Shown here piece after piece: positions 8,288-16,702 of a stretch of DNA of 64,000 bases. The notes under the pieces were generated by a model. The model did no database searches, was not told where the DNA came from, and worked only from the letters and a program-made list of their open reading frames with translations. Both the position numbers and the translations under genes were made by a program. The stretch's first letter is position 1. The number at the start of each line of letters is the position of its first letter. Source of the stretch: an uncultured Lachnospiraceae bacterium (lineage in GTDB: Bacteria > Bacillota > Clostridia > Lachnospirales > Lachnospiraceae); contig CAJUKV010000003.1 of assembly GCA_910587305.1 (NCBI GenBank), positions 72,822-136,821 on the forward strand. Reading direction: 5' to 3'.

Positions 8288-8863
8288 TTATTCCCGCAAA
8301 AACAAACCTCCGTCCAGTTCCACAACCCCCGCATTCCCGGTCTTATAATTCTTCGCCATATCCTCAAAGGGCGTATCGTAAAGATACGACATCAGCGTCA
8401 TAATCACTGCGCTGTGGGTTACCACAAGGGCATTTTCCCTTTCCTTTCCTGCAATATCGCCTAATGCAGGCAAAAGTCTGTCTAAAAGCTGCTGGTAAGA
8501 TTCCCCTCCCGGCGGTACCTGATAGCGGCGGTCATTATGCCAAATCTGATATTCCTCCGGAAACAATTCCCTTACCTGTCTCCACATATGGCCTTCCCAT
8601 TTTCCAAAGTTAATTTCCTCAAACCCCTGCTGTATCTTTGGCGTTATACCAAGCTTATCTCCTATAATCCGTGCCGTTTCTAAGGCGCGGCTTTTCGCGC
8701 TGGAATAAATAGCGCCAATCTGATAATCTCCCTCGGACAGCTTTTCGGCAAGCTCCCTTGCCTGCTGCCTGCCTTTTTCATTCAGCCGGGTATTTACCTG
8801 CCCCTGAATCCTGTTTTCTATATTCCAGTCTGTTTCGCCATGCCTTGCCAGATAAATTTTCAT
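8288..8863 (-). CDS. Histidine phosphatase (phosphoglycerate-mutase-like) family protein
   Basis: This 191-residue protein opens MKIYLARHGETDWN, with the catalytic RHG motif at residues 7-9. It has SSAKSRALETARII (second catalytic Arg region), FGKWEGHMW with the acid-base Glu, and VVTHSAVIMTLM with the second catalytic His. This is the usual cobC/GpmB-like layout and normal length (190-210). Substrates in this family range from phosphosugars to nucleotide-loop phosphates and cannot be fixed here. GGGGATT lies before the ATG. It is followed by the ROK kinase on the same strand, so a role in sugar phosphate balance is possible. Confidence 0.88.
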   Translation of the reverse strand: MKIYLARHGETDWNIENRIQGQVNTRLNEKGRQQARELAEKLSEGDYQIGAIYSSAKSRALETARIIGDKLGITPKIQQGFEEINFGKWEGHMWRQVRELFPEEYQIWHNDRRYQVPPGGESYQQLLDRLLPALGDIAGKERENALVVTHSAVIMTLMSYLYDTPFEDMAKNYKTGNAGVVELDGGLFLRE

Positions 8864-8909
8864 TTTAATCCCCCATTCCTGCCATTAGACCTCAAATTTG
8901 GGCTGAGGC

Positions 8910-8974
8910 GCAAAATGTAAAGCTTTGGCTGTTCTCAGGCGGCACTTTTTCATGCCGGATTATGTACATTTTGC
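8910..8974. repeat. Inverted repeat between the phosphatase and CarD genes
   Basis: GCAAAATGTA at 8910-8919 and TACATTTTGC at 8965-8974 are a perfect 10-bp inverted repeat around a GC-rich centre (GGCGGCA...TGCCGGA). It may act as a stem-loop upstream of both divergent genes. No gene is seen in 8864-9103. Confidence 0.5.
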
Positions 8975-9103
8975 TCAACTATCAACCACTCTCTTATGAG
9001 CAGAACGCACAAAATTTTCTGTAAATTCATTATTTGCTGTTATTATTTCTAAAAATTTGGTATGATATATAATATAGTCTGTTTTCAAAGGAGGTGAAAT
9101 TAT

Positions 9104-9601
9104 ATGTTTCAAAAGGGTCAATATGTTATTTACAGTAACAATGGTATATGCCTCGTACAAGATGTCACTACCCTGAATATCTCAGGTGTGGATAAAAACA
9201 GGAAATATTATCTGTTAAAACCTGTCTTTGCGTCCACCAGCACGGTATATATTCCTGTGGACACTGCCGAGGCTTCCCTTCGCCCTGCAATATCAGAAGA
9301 AGAAGCGCGCAACCTGATCAAATCTATCCCCGATATTCCCACTATCCCGCTAACCGACGAAAAGACGCTGGAAAAGACTTATAAAGAATATATGCGCTCC
9401 AACAGCTGCAAGTCCTGGATACAGCTTATGAAAACCATTTATCTGCGCAGGGAAAGCAGGATTTTAAACGGGCATAAGGTAACGGCATTAGACAGCCGCT
9501 ATTTCAGTCTCGCGGAGGCTTTTCTTTATGGAGAGTTGTCCATCGCTTTAGGTAAGCCCAAGGATGAGGTCAAGTCCTATATCGCCAGTTGTCTTGATTA
9601 A
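9104..9601 (+). CDS. CarD/CdnL-like RNA-polymerase-binding regulator
   Basis: This 165-residue protein begins MFQKGQYVIYSNNGICLVQDV, the Tudor-like RNA-polymerase interaction domain of CarD_CdnL_TRCF proteins, and continues YYLLKPVF and VYIPVD, typical strands of that domain. The C-terminal half (about 65-165) is helical (TYKEYMRSNSCKSWIQLMKTIYLRR, broken here into two helices), as in CarD proteins that contact promoter DNA. It probably binds the RNA polymerase beta subunit and modulates open complex formation. CAAAGGAGGTG gives a very strong ribosome site. It is followed by the promoter of a candidate RNA. Confidence 0.85.
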   Translation: MFQKGQYVIYSNNGICLVQDVTTLNISGVDKNRKYYLLKPVFASTSTVYIPVDTAEASLRPAISEEEARNLIKSIPDIPTIPLTDEKTLEKTYKEYMRSNSCKSWIQLMKTIYLRRESRILNGHKVTALDSRYFSLAEAFLYGELSIALGKPKDEVKSYIASCLD

Positions 9602-9627
9602 CCATAAATTTAGTTTACTACAGATTC

Positions 9628-9655
9628 TTAACAAGTTCAATCTTACTCTTATAAT
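9628..9655 (+). promoter_or_regulatory. Promoter of the candidate structured RNA
   Basis: TTAACA, a 16-bp spacer and a perfect TATAAT lie just after the CarD stop codon. Transcription would begin near 9662 and no protein gene on this strand follows. Confidence 0.55.
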
Positions 9656-9661
9656 GAAAAT

Positions 9662-9885
9662 GAATTTTTATATATGCTTCGTTATTTTTTACACGTTGGT
9701 TATTAGACCGCTTCTCCGGAAATAGAAATTCAGTCGTCGCCGCAAGCCGGCGTTTGGTATGGGTTCCTTCTTGCATTTCTATTTTGGAGAAGCTGTTTTT
9801 GTGACACCCATGAGGGTAACATGCGTTATTTAAGCAAAAAAAGAAATGGTTAATTGCGTGTGCGGCAATAATCCGCCGCTTTTTG
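9662..9885 (+). ncRNA. Candidate structured small RNA of about 220 nt, 6S-like shape
   Basis: Between a promoter and a terminator on the + strand lies a non-coding stretch with a long interrupted stem: 9710-9729 pairs with 9775-9793 (GCTTCTCC with GGAGAAGC, then AAATAGAAAT with ATTTCTATTT). Its inner part has CGCCG..CGGCG, and ACCCATGAGGGT forms a small hairpin on the 3' side. ACACG near 9691 can pair with CGTGT near 9857. A rod with a central open region and a small 3' hairpin is the shape of 6S RNA, which sequesters RNA polymerase. The assignment is inference and a different RNA class is possible; no Shine-Dalgarno site or plausible protein is present. Confidence 0.45.
9862..9885 (+). terminator. 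Intrinsic terminator of the candidate RNA
   Basis: GCGGC, an 8-nt loop, GCCGC and five T residues form a short, standard terminator at the end of the putative RNA, about 20 bp before the 3' end of the convergent PF06541 gene. Confidence 0.65.
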
Positions 9886-9905
9886 TTTACTACGGGAAAA
9901 TCCTT

Positions 9906-10451
9906 TTACCGGGAAGAAATTCCATACCCCACATTAGGCCGCATGGCACAGTAGCATCCATCCGCCACAAACAGGGCAAGCAATAAAAAGCATATCCAAA
10001 TACGACCCTTCTTTGGGATTTTCCAATACATTTTCTCATAAAAGGGGATGAACAGGCACACCAGCGCTACCCCTCCGCCCCCAAAGAGCAAGGCCCCTGT
10101 AAGGCAGATTCTTCCGCTGATGTTGAAAAGGTGATTGCCGTAGTCCCACCATCTCACACCCCAGCGGCGCTCGAGAAAATAACTGGTCAGGTATTCCAAA
10201 ACAGAGCAAAAAAGCGCAGACAGCCAAAACACGCGCAGAGGCTTTTTTCGAAAGGAATGAAAAAAAACGTATAGCAAAAGCCCTCCGACACCATAAACGG
10301 GCAGATAGGGTCCTCTGTATACGCCTCTGTTTATAAATGCATGTTCCGTAAAAAAATACAGCGTCACTTCCCAAAGCCAGCCTGCAAAAGCCAGGGAGAA
10401 AAACAGTAAAACATAATAATCAAATTCATGGGATAACTTTTTATTTTTCAT
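9906..10451 (-). CDS. PF06541 (CmpB-like) putative ABC transporter permease
   Basis: This 181-residue membrane protein uses the ATG at 10451; the longer frame to 10541 would overlap the preceding gene. It contains FSLAFAGWLWEVTLYFF, then FINRGVYRGPYLPVYGVGGL and LEYLTSYFLERRWGVRWWDY, the three signature blocks of PF06541. It has five to six predicted membrane helices. The family is often labelled ABC transporter permease, but its transport role is unproven. It follows the metallophosphoesterase by 28 bp on the same strand. A decayed relative is present at 43812-44088. Confidence 0.85.
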   Translation of the reverse strand: MKNKKLSHEFDYYVLLFFSLAFAGWLWEVTLYFFTEHAFINRGVYRGPYLPVYGVGGLLLYVFFHSFRKKPLRVFWLSALFCSVLEYLTSYFLERRWGVRWWDYGNHLFNISGRICLTGALLFGGGGVALVCLFIPFYEKMYWKIPKKGRIWICFLLLALFVADGCYCAMRPNVGYGISSR

Positions 10452-10479
10452 ACAAATAAAATACCCATGGAAAATAATA

Positions 10480-11097
10480 TTATCCGTTTTTTCTTCTCTC
10501 TTTGTCACATACAATCCATTCGTCCAGGGTAAGCGGTTCATAATCCGAGTATTTGCAAAAACAGTTAATCATATTGCAGGGAATATTTCTTTTCTCCCCC
10601 TGGGCGTCCGTTACCTTAGTCTGTCTGGTTATCTCCTGAAACCGCTCTATCAGCCTTTGATCCTGTGAATCGTGTACATGGCCGTACAGCATATAGGTTT
10701 TGGGATTTCCTTCCCCGTCCAGACGGTATTGCCCGCTATAGCACATAATCGGATAGTGGCATAAAACCACTTTTCGTTTATTGTCCGACATTTCCTCATA
10801 GGGTTTCACCCATACAAAACGATGAATGTTCACTTCGGATTTTTTCATAATCCAATCATGATTTCCGGTAATCAAATATATTCTTCCCTGCAAAAGTCCC
10901 AGGATCTCATTTGTCTGCGCCGCAGTTCCCCATGACAGGTCGCCTAATATGACCACTTCGTCATTTTTTCGAACCTTTCCGTTCCATTTTTTTATCATGT
11001 AGTCGTTCATTTGTTCCACGGATGCAAAACCGCGCCTGTCCATTCTGTCATTCATTTCACCGTGAAAAAAATGCAGGTCTGCAATATAATATCTCAA
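10480..11097 (-). CDS. Calcineurin-like metallophosphoesterase
   Basis: This 205-residue protein starts MRYYIADLHFFHG with the first metal-binding D-x-H, continues EVVILGDLSWG (GD motif), YLITGNHDWI (GNHD) and VLCHYPIM, and ends with MLYGHVHDS (GHxH). All metal ligands of the calcineurin-like phosphoesterase fold are present. Size and order match small cytoplasmic members that act on nucleotides or phosphodiesters; substrate is unknown. It heads a probable two-gene operon with the PF06541 membrane protein. A frameshifted fragment of a relative lies at 53627-53814. Confidence 0.88.
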   Translation of the reverse strand: MRYYIADLHFFHGEMNDRMDRRGFASVEQMNDYMIKKWNGKVRKNDEVVILGDLSWGTAAQTNEILGLLQGRIYLITGNHDWIMKKSEVNIHRFVWVKPYEEMSDNKRKVVLCHYPIMCYSGQYRLDGEGNPKTYMLYGHVHDSQDQRLIERFQEITRQTKVTDAQGEKRNIPCNMINCFCKYSDYEPLTLDEWIVCDKERRKNG

Positions 11098-11174
11098 CTA
11101 TGCCTCCTTATGAAATCCTGCTTAACTTACAAAAATGATTTCAGCATTTCTTTTGCTTTTTTTCTATTTCTCCC

Positions 11175-11397
11175 GGAGCGTGTTTGAAAATTGCTTTCTG
11201 CCGGATGTGCGTCACAATTTGTGGGGGTTTAAGAGCCGAAATGCTCTGGCCAAGTCAAAGACCCCGCCGCAAGCAGCCACTTGGCTCGCTGCTCGCGGAA
11301 ATAAAGGCGGTGTACGGGCTGCGCTGGCTGAATTTGGTTCAAAAATCGCGCAAAATGGACCGTGCGGATGGCGGGAATTAATTTTCAAACACTCTCC
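11175..11397. mobile_element. MITE-like element with 18-bp terminal inverted repeats
   Basis: The ends GGAGCGTGTTTGAAAATT (11175-11192) and AATTTTCAAACACTCTCC (11380-11397) are inverted repeats with one mismatch. The 223-bp element holds no credible gene and includes the AGTCAAAGACCCCGC motif (11253-11274), also seen outside it. Its right end supplies the final codons and stop of the YczE-like gene, so it probably inserted there. It is too short to encode a transposase. Confidence 0.65.
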
Positions 11398-12058
11398 AGG
11401 CCGGATGCCGGCTTTTTGTAATGAATGTCCTGAAAAGCTGTATCAGGGGCCCATTACAAAAAGCATTTATCACCGTTCCAATGCCTACGATTTCCCACAC
11501 ATTATTGTGTGCGGCCAGACAAAATAAAATTCCAATCAACATTACGGTCACATCCGCCGATACCCTTGCTGCGCGAAAAGACACTTTGTCCTTTGCAAAT
11601 TTCATAATCAGAAAAGGCACACTGTCATAAGGGGAAAGACCAAGATCCGCCTCCATATACAATGCGCAGCCCAGAGAACACAGCGCCATTCCAACGCAAA
11701 GAAAAAGGATTCGAAGCGGCAGTCCTGCGTTTACTTTCATAACGTCCTTCGCCAGCCAGCAGAGAAAATCCGCTATATATCCGACAAAAACCATGTTGAC
11801 GATGGTTCCCGGACCTATAAAGCGGGGGACATTCAAAAAAATCACAATCAGAATAAGTACATTCATGATCAACTGCCAGTTGCCAAAGCTCATTCCCAAA
11901 AAACCGCTGACTCCAAGGTTCATACTGCTATAAGCGTCCACCCCGAACACACTAAGCCGGTAGGACGCCACACAAGTTCCAATCAAAAAATTTCCAAGCA
12001 GAAGAAATACTATCCTCTGAAAAGTTATTTTCCGTTTTATCTCCTTTCGTGATTCCAT
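11378..12058 (-). CDS. YczE/YitT-family integral membrane protein
   Basis: This 226-residue protein has five to six hydrophobic segments: IVFLLLGNFLIGTCVASY, the conserved GVDAYSSMNLGVSGFLGMSFG, LIMNVLILIVIFL, IGPGTIVNMVFVGYIADF, LFLCVGMALCSLGCALYM, ADLGLSPYDSVPFLI and GIGTVINAFCNGPLI. DLG.SPYDS and GIGT..NAF.NGP are the hallmarks of YczE/YyaS proteins, poorly understood membrane proteins linked to transport or to post-translational control of synthetases. GGAGGGGAACGGTAAGA precedes the ATG. Its last codons lie in the inverted repeat of the MITE-like element, so the native C-terminus has been altered. Confidence 0.82.
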   Translation of the reverse strand: MESRKEIKRKITFQRIVFLLLGNFLIGTCVASYRLSVFGVDAYSSMNLGVSGFLGMSFGNWQLIMNVLILIVIFLNVPRFIGPGTIVNMVFVGYIADFLCWLAKDVMKVNAGLPLRILFLCVGMALCSLGCALYMEADLGLSPYDSVPFLIMKFAKDKVSFRAARVSADVTVMLIGILFCLAAHNNVWEIVGIGTVINAFCNGPLIQLFRTFITKSRHPAWRVFEN

Positions 12059-12203
12059 TTCTTACCGTTCCCCTCCTGTAAGTCTGACATTGTTCTCTTG
12101 TTTAGCCTTCCCCGGTCCACTCATACATTAGTTCATAATTTCCATTACAAGTAAGAACACATCGGCTTTGCGGCGCTGCTCTCCTTCACAACTGACTTTT
12201 ATT

Positions 12204-12238
12204 GAGAAAAACAGCGACTGAAATATTCAGCCGCCGCT
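12204..12238 (-). terminator. Intrinsic terminator of the metNIQ operon
   Basis: On the reverse strand AGCGGCGGCTGAA, a short loop and TTCAGTCGCT are followed by a run of T residues, 20 bp beyond the metQ stop. The rest of 12059-12257 shows no gene. Confidence 0.65.
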
Positions 12239-12257
12239 CTCATGGTCGTCTTATTCC

Positions 12258-13220
12258 TTATTTGGCCGGAATAACCGCCCCGTTAAAGTTCTCTTCGATG
12301 AATTTCTTTACTTCATCGGACTGAAGCACGGACACCAGCGTCTTAATTGCCTCATTGTCCTTATTTGCCTCCGTAACCGTGATGATGTTGGCATATTCGG
12401 AATCCTCGCCCTCTCTCATCAGGTAAGCGGTGGTATCGATATCAGCCTCAAGGGCTCTGTTTACATTGACAAAATAAGCGTCAAAATCAGCAGCGGAAGG
12501 AATGATATTCGCCTGATCCATTTCCACGATCTCAATTGGAATCACATACTCGTCAATCTGGTTCACAGACGCGTCAATCGCCGTCATATCGGGATTCAGC
12601 TTAATAAAGCCTTCGGACTCAAGAACCTTTAAGGCTCTGTATTCATTGGAAGAATCGTTGGGGATTGCAATTACCGCATTCTCAGGAAGTTCGTCCTTAG
12701 ATGCATACTTGTCTGAGAAGCAGGCATAAGGCTCAACGTGGATACCGCCCATGCTGTACAGGGTAGCGCCCATTTCTTCCTCAATGCTTTCCATTGCAGG
12801 CACATGCATAAAATATGCAAAATCAATTTCGCCGTCTACTAACATGTCATTCCAGGTTGCATCCCAGGTTGTGGATACAATATCAAGCTCAATCCCTTTT
12901 TGCGCCAGCAAATCGGCTGCCGCATTCAGGATTTCACTGTGAGGCGTCAAGTCGCATACGCATTTCAATACAACCGTCTCTCCGGTCTGCGCCTCTTCTC
13001 CCGCATCATTTCCTTCGCTTTCCGCCTCAGCGGCTGCGGTCTCTGCATTCACATCCTCAGCGGCTGCATCCGCATCCTCTGTTTCTGTTTCGGTCTCCGC
13101 TCCGGCAGCATCCTCCGCCGTTCCCTGCTCAGCGGCCGCATCCTTTGCACCGCCGCAGCCTGCAAGCAGAGCCGATGCCATAACAGCGCTCATTAATAAT
13201 GCCACAAGTTTCTTTTTCAT
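12258..13220 (-). CDS. metQ: MetQ-type methionine-binding lipoprotein
   Basis: This 320-residue protein has a lysine-rich start, a hydrophobic signal and lipobox LLAGC with Cys near residue 22. Residues of about 25-82 form an extended Ala/Glu/Asp/Thr-rich linker. The NLPA domain follows: VCDLTPHSEILNAA, GIELDIVSTTWDATWNDM, DFAYFMHVPAM, VAIPNDSSNEYRALKVLE and FNGAVIPAK at the end. It would capture methionine outside the cell and deliver it to MetI and MetN. AGGAGGAGAAAT precedes the start. The linker makes it longer than the usual 265-285 residues. Confidence 0.9.
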   Translation of the reverse strand: MKKKLVALLMSAVMASALLAGCGGAKDAAAEQGTAEDAAGAETETETEDADAAAEDVNAETAAAEAESEGNDAGEEAQTGETVVLKCVCDLTPHSEILNAAADLLAQKGIELDIVSTTWDATWNDMLVDGEIDFAYFMHVPAMESIEEEMGATLYSMGGIHVEPYACFSDKYASKDELPENAVIAIPNDSSNEYRALKVLESEGFIKLNPDMTAIDASVNQIDEYVIPIEIVEMDQANIIPSAADFDAYFVNVNRALEADIDTTAYLMREGEDSEYANIITVTEANKDNEAIKTLVSVLQSDEVKKFIEENFNGAVIPAK

Positions 13221-13340
13221 AATTTCTCCTCCTATAAAAATATATATTCATTTAAACGGCCTGGCCGTATAAATGTCTCCCTTAATCTATCAGCGGCCGC
13301 GGCTATTTGTTATGCCATGCCGCGCTCCTTATCTTATCTG

Positions 13341-14051
13341 TTATATTAAATGCCGCTTTTTCAGAATAATTTTTGAGAAAGTGTCCCCCACAATCTGTAC
13401 CGCCTGCACGATAACAATCAGAACAATAATGGTTGCAAACAATAAATCATGCTGGAATCTTGTATACCCATAGGTAACCGCTATATACCCGATTCCTCCC
13501 GCTCCAAAACTTCCCGCCAGAGCCGTCATGGAAATTACAATCACCACAGCGTTTGTAAACGCGCGAATAAGAGAAGGCAGCGTCTCCGGTACCATGATGG
13601 TGAACAAAATTCTCATATTACCGCTTCCCATTGCCTTAGCCGCTTCGATTTTTCCTTTGTCAATCTCAAGAAGACTGCTCTCCACCAGCCTGGCAAAAAG
13701 CGGCACACAGCTTGCAACAAGAGAAATAATACAGGCATTGGAGCCATAGGATTTTCCCACCAGCGCTCTTGCCACCGGAAGCATCACAATAATGATAATC
13801 ACCTGAGGCAGAGAACGGAAACAGTTAATAATAGCGCCTAAAACAGTATGTACGGCCTTGCAGGGCAAAAGGCCCTCCTTGCTGGTCATCACCAGCACCA
13901 ATCCGAGAATAATACCGAAAACCAAAACAAAGACAGAGGAAACGCCTACCATATACATGGTTTCGCTTATGGCCGGCAGCACCTGCGCCCATACTTCCGC
14001 GCTAAAGGAATGCATCAATACGTCAAAAAAGGAATATTTATATAAACTCAT
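13341..14051 (-). CDS. metI: Methionine ABC transporter permease
   Basis: This 236-residue protein has five to six membrane segments and the MetI/ABC permease EAA loop IEAAKAMGSGNMRILFT (about 150-165). It begins in the middle of the membrane-proximal helix typical of MetI, AQVLPAISETMYMVGVSSVF, and has VIIIIVMLPVARALVG and the late GGIGYIAVTYGYTRF, all characteristic of D-methionine/methionine permeases. Its ATG overlaps the end of metN by four bases, so translation is coupled. It ends 120 bp before metQ. Confidence 0.92.
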   Translation of the reverse strand: MSLYKYSFFDVLMHSFSAEVWAQVLPAISETMYMVGVSSVFVLVFGIILGLVLVMTSKEGLLPCKAVHTVLGAIINCFRSLPQVIIIIVMLPVARALVGKSYGSNACIISLVASCVPLFARLVESSLLEIDKGKIEAAKAMGSGNMRILFTIMVPETLPSLIRAFTNAVVIVISMTALAGSFGAGGIGYIAVTYGYTRFQHDLLFATIIVLIVIVQAVQIVGDTFSKIILKKRHLI

Positions 14052-14833
14052 CTGGTTTCCTCCTTTTGGTAATCATTCCTGAACTGGTTATAAACACGAA
14101 TGAAATTTCTGGCGGTTTCGCATTGGGGATTGCTGAAGATATCTTTTACCAGCCCCTGTTCTAACAGCTTTCCGTCTTCCATAACCGCCATCCGATGACA
14201 GGTATACTTAATCACTTCAAGCTCATGGGTAATTAAAATAATCGTAAGCCCCAGTTTCCGATTGATTTCCTTCAAAAGATCCAGAACCGATAAGGTTGTC
14301 TGTGGATCCAGGGCGCTTGTAGCCTCGTCTGACAGCAGTACGTCGGGGCGGTTGGCTAACGCCCTTGCAATACCGACCCTCTGCTTTTGTCCGCCGGATA
14401 ATTCGCCGGGATAGGCGTTTTTCTTTTCCGTCAGCCCCACAAGGCTGAGCATTTCCTCCACCCTTGCATCCGCCTCTTTTCCGGTAACGCCCGTCAGCTT
14501 AAGAGGATAAGCAATATTTTTTTCCACCGTCATGGAGTCAAAAAGATTAAACTGCTGGAAAATCATTCCAATCTTTCTTCTCTGCTCGTTTAGCGCCGCC
14601 TTTCCAAGGGCGGTAATCTTCTGATCGCCGATTCTCACCACGCCGCTGTCAGGCTCCTCCAAACGGTTGATACACCGAACCAGCGTGGACTTGCCTGCCC
14701 CGCTGAAGCCTACAATGCCATAAATCTCCCCTTTTTCCACGGAAAGATCAATCCCCTTTAAAACTTCAATTCTCTGTTTCTTATTATAAAATGTTTTATA
14801 AAGATTCGATATCTCAATAAACTTTTCGTCCAT
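14048..14833 (-). CDS. metN: Methionine ABC transporter ATPase lacking the usual C-terminal NIL domain
   Basis: This 261-residue ATPase starts at the ATG at 14833 (a frame to 14890 has no ribosome site). It has Walker A GFSGAGKST, Q-loop IFQQFNLFDS, signature ELSGGQKQR, Walker B DVLLSDEATSALD and H-loop ILITHELEVI. It ends soon after the nucleotide-binding domain, near residue 255. Well-known MetN proteins have about 340 residues, with a C-terminal NIL domain that binds methionine and inhibits transport. That regulatory domain is missing here. No SAM riboswitch or T-box was seen in the 165-bp leader. Confidence 0.9.
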   Translation of the reverse strand: MDEKFIEISNLYKTFYNKKQRIEVLKGIDLSVEKGEIYGIVGFSGAGKSTLVRCINRLEEPDSGVVRIGDQKITALGKAALNEQRRKIGMIFQQFNLFDSMTVEKNIAYPLKLTGVTGKEADARVEEMLSLVGLTEKKNAYPGELSGGQKQRVGIARALANRPDVLLSDEATSALDPQTTLSVLDLLKEINRKLGLTIILITHELEVIKYTCHRMAVMEDGKLLEQGLVKDIFSNPQCETARNFIRVYNQFRNDYQKEETR

Positions 14834-14998
14834 ATGTAACCCGTCCCCTGTTACTCTCCAAGGCTTAAAATTCGCTCCGGTGCACTGCAACCTATATGCT
14901 ATCTCATTTTTACAAATTTGTACAGAAAAATTTTCAATATTACTTTTAATTTCCTATTAACCTTAAAAACAGTAAGTTGGATTTTCGATCCTGTTAAG

Positions 14999-16417
14999 TC
15001 AATCGTCGCTCAATGAAAAGTTTTTATAGGCCTGCCGGAGCGCCTCCTCCACTTCTTCGTCGTCCATCCCCTTTATATCTTTTATATCAATCCACTTAAA
15101 AGCTGCGCTTTTTTTGGTCAAACCCATCCCCTCATAATATGTGGCAGGGAAATTGTCGTATTCTTCCTCCGTCAGCTCATTGCCATTGCAGTCATAGCTG
15201 GTGATATGGGCGGAATAGTCCTCGCCCGCATAAAGGACTCTCTGGCTGGCAAGCGGTATTTCCTGCACAAAGCCGTCCTCCACATACAGGGAACTGGCCC
15301 GGTAGAGATAACTGTCAGGAGAATCTTTCAACTGATCATACACAATAAAGTAATTCCTGTTCCCTTTCGTAGAAAAGCTGCCGTATACCGTCATAATTTC
15401 CGATATCAAATCCGGCTCCGAACTTCCCTCTTCAAAGGAGGTTTTCAGTTTTTTCAACTCCCCTTTCTCATCAATCTGATAAAAACTGCTGTAGGTATAG
15501 AATCCTGTTCCCCCCTGATTGGAAACAATCAGCGTCAGCTTGCCGTCATACCCCATTGACGCAACCGTAAAACAATGTATCTCATCTGCAAATTCCACAT
15601 CCTGGGCCCATACCGCTCTGTTTTGCGCAAACCGCTTTATCTGCTGTTCCTCGCTAAAATATCCGGAAAGCCCGTCCACATAATCAATGTAATCCGGCCA
15701 GGTTGGGGCAATCTGCGCCACACTTTCCGTCAGTCTCCGGGTGCTCAAATATTCTTCCAGCAAAGTATCCCTGTAAAACCCATGCTCCGACCCGTCCTGT
15801 CCCCGTACCCGGTAACCTTCCATATCCGGGTAATCGAGATAAAACATATTATCCGGATTTTCCCGGAGAAAAATTTCCGCTTCTTTCCATTTACTCTCTC
15901 CGTTACCGTATGTGGCCAGCACAATCACGTCCTTTTTTCCATCCTGATTATAATCCTGAAACGATACCGCGCTCACTTCCATAAATCTATCCCCGGCGAT
16001 TTCTGAGGTTTGCGGAAATGTGTATACCGTCTCTCCCTCTTTGACCAATATAAAACCCGGATGCTCGTTATCGCCTTTAGGCGCTATGGATACAAAGAAA
16101 ACCTTTCCCCAGCCTTCCAGCTCCACCTCAAAGCTCTGCTCCTTTATCATTCCCTCTATGGAAACTGACTGATTTTCCTTATTTTCGCTTTCTCCAAAGC
16201 CGTCTGCCGTTTCCTGATTCCCGCTGCCGGCTTCTTCTACATTTGCTTTTTCTAAATCCGCTGCGCCGGAATTTACCCCACCGGAATTTTCCTCCGCGTC
16301 AAGCGTGTCCAGCGCCTCGCTTTGGATTCCGCCCTCCGGCTTCTCGCCGCCACATCCGCCTGTACATAAAAGCGTAAACATTATGATTAACAAAACCGTC
16401 ATTCCTCTTTTTTTCAT
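14999..16417 (-). CDS. Predicted surface lipoprotein with VCBS/FG-GAP-like segment, function unknown
   Basis: This protein of about 472 residues starts at the ATG at 16417, behind GGGGAATTGTG. It has a signal sequence (MTVLLIIMFTLLCTGGCGG) with lipobox Cys near residue 22, then a long acidic, Ser/Gly/Asn-rich linker to about 90. It continues with the FG-GAP/VCBS-like strand SFQDYNQDGKKDVIVLATYG (about 155-175) and an apparently all-beta domain, ending in an acidic helix. The lipidation suggests a sensor or binding role at the cell surface. It is divergent to DUF3892 and upstream of metN on the same strand, with no clear functional link. Confidence 0.7.
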   Translation of the reverse strand: MKKRGMTVLLIIMFTLLCTGGCGGEKPEGGIQSEALDTLDAEENSGGVNSGAADLEKANVEEAGSGNQETADGFGESENKENQSVSIEGMIKEQSFEVELEGWGKVFFVSIAPKGDNEHPGFILVKEGETVYTFPQTSEIAGDRFMEVSAVSFQDYNQDGKKDVIVLATYGNGESKWKEAEIFLRENPDNMFYLDYPDMEGYRVRGQDGSEHGFYRDTLLEEYLSTRRLTESVAQIAPTWPDYIDYVDGLSGYFSEEQQIKRFAQNRAVWAQDVEFADEIHCFTVASMGYDGKLTLIVSNQGGTGFYTYSSFYQIDEKGELKKLKTSFEEGSSEPDLISEIMTVYGSFSTKGNRNYFIVYDQLKDSPDSYLYRASSLYVEDGFVQEIPLASQRVLYAGEDYSAHITSYDCNGNELTEEEYDNFPATYYEGMGLTKKSAAFKWIDIKDIKGMDDEEVEEALRQAYKNFSLSDD

Positions 16418-16702
16418 CACAATTCCCCATACTTCCTACTATAGCCGGCTCTCCTCAGTAGCCGGCCGATAATTTTGTATTTATTGTATAAAATAAGTAC
16501 CACTCCCCAATACTATAACGGCATCATATTAATCCGTAAGCATTGGGGCGTAAAACTTGAAACACCCCGAAGGGACATCCCAAGAGGCGGAGGATTTGGC
16601 TCTCGCGGCATTCGACAAATATCTATGAGATGTTTGTTTTTCATCTCTATAAGTGGCCGCCCCACTCATTGCTCACGGGAATCAATATAGGAGGTAATTC
16701 AC

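Noticed and set aside
14834..14998. SAM riboswitch or T-box before metN
   Set aside because: The leader is short and no SAM-I core or T-box sequence (TGGNACCGCG type) was found.
16475..16690. 71-codon ORF before DUF3892
   Set aside because: No ribosome site, no hydrophobic or family pattern; the DUF3892 ribosome site lies beyond it.
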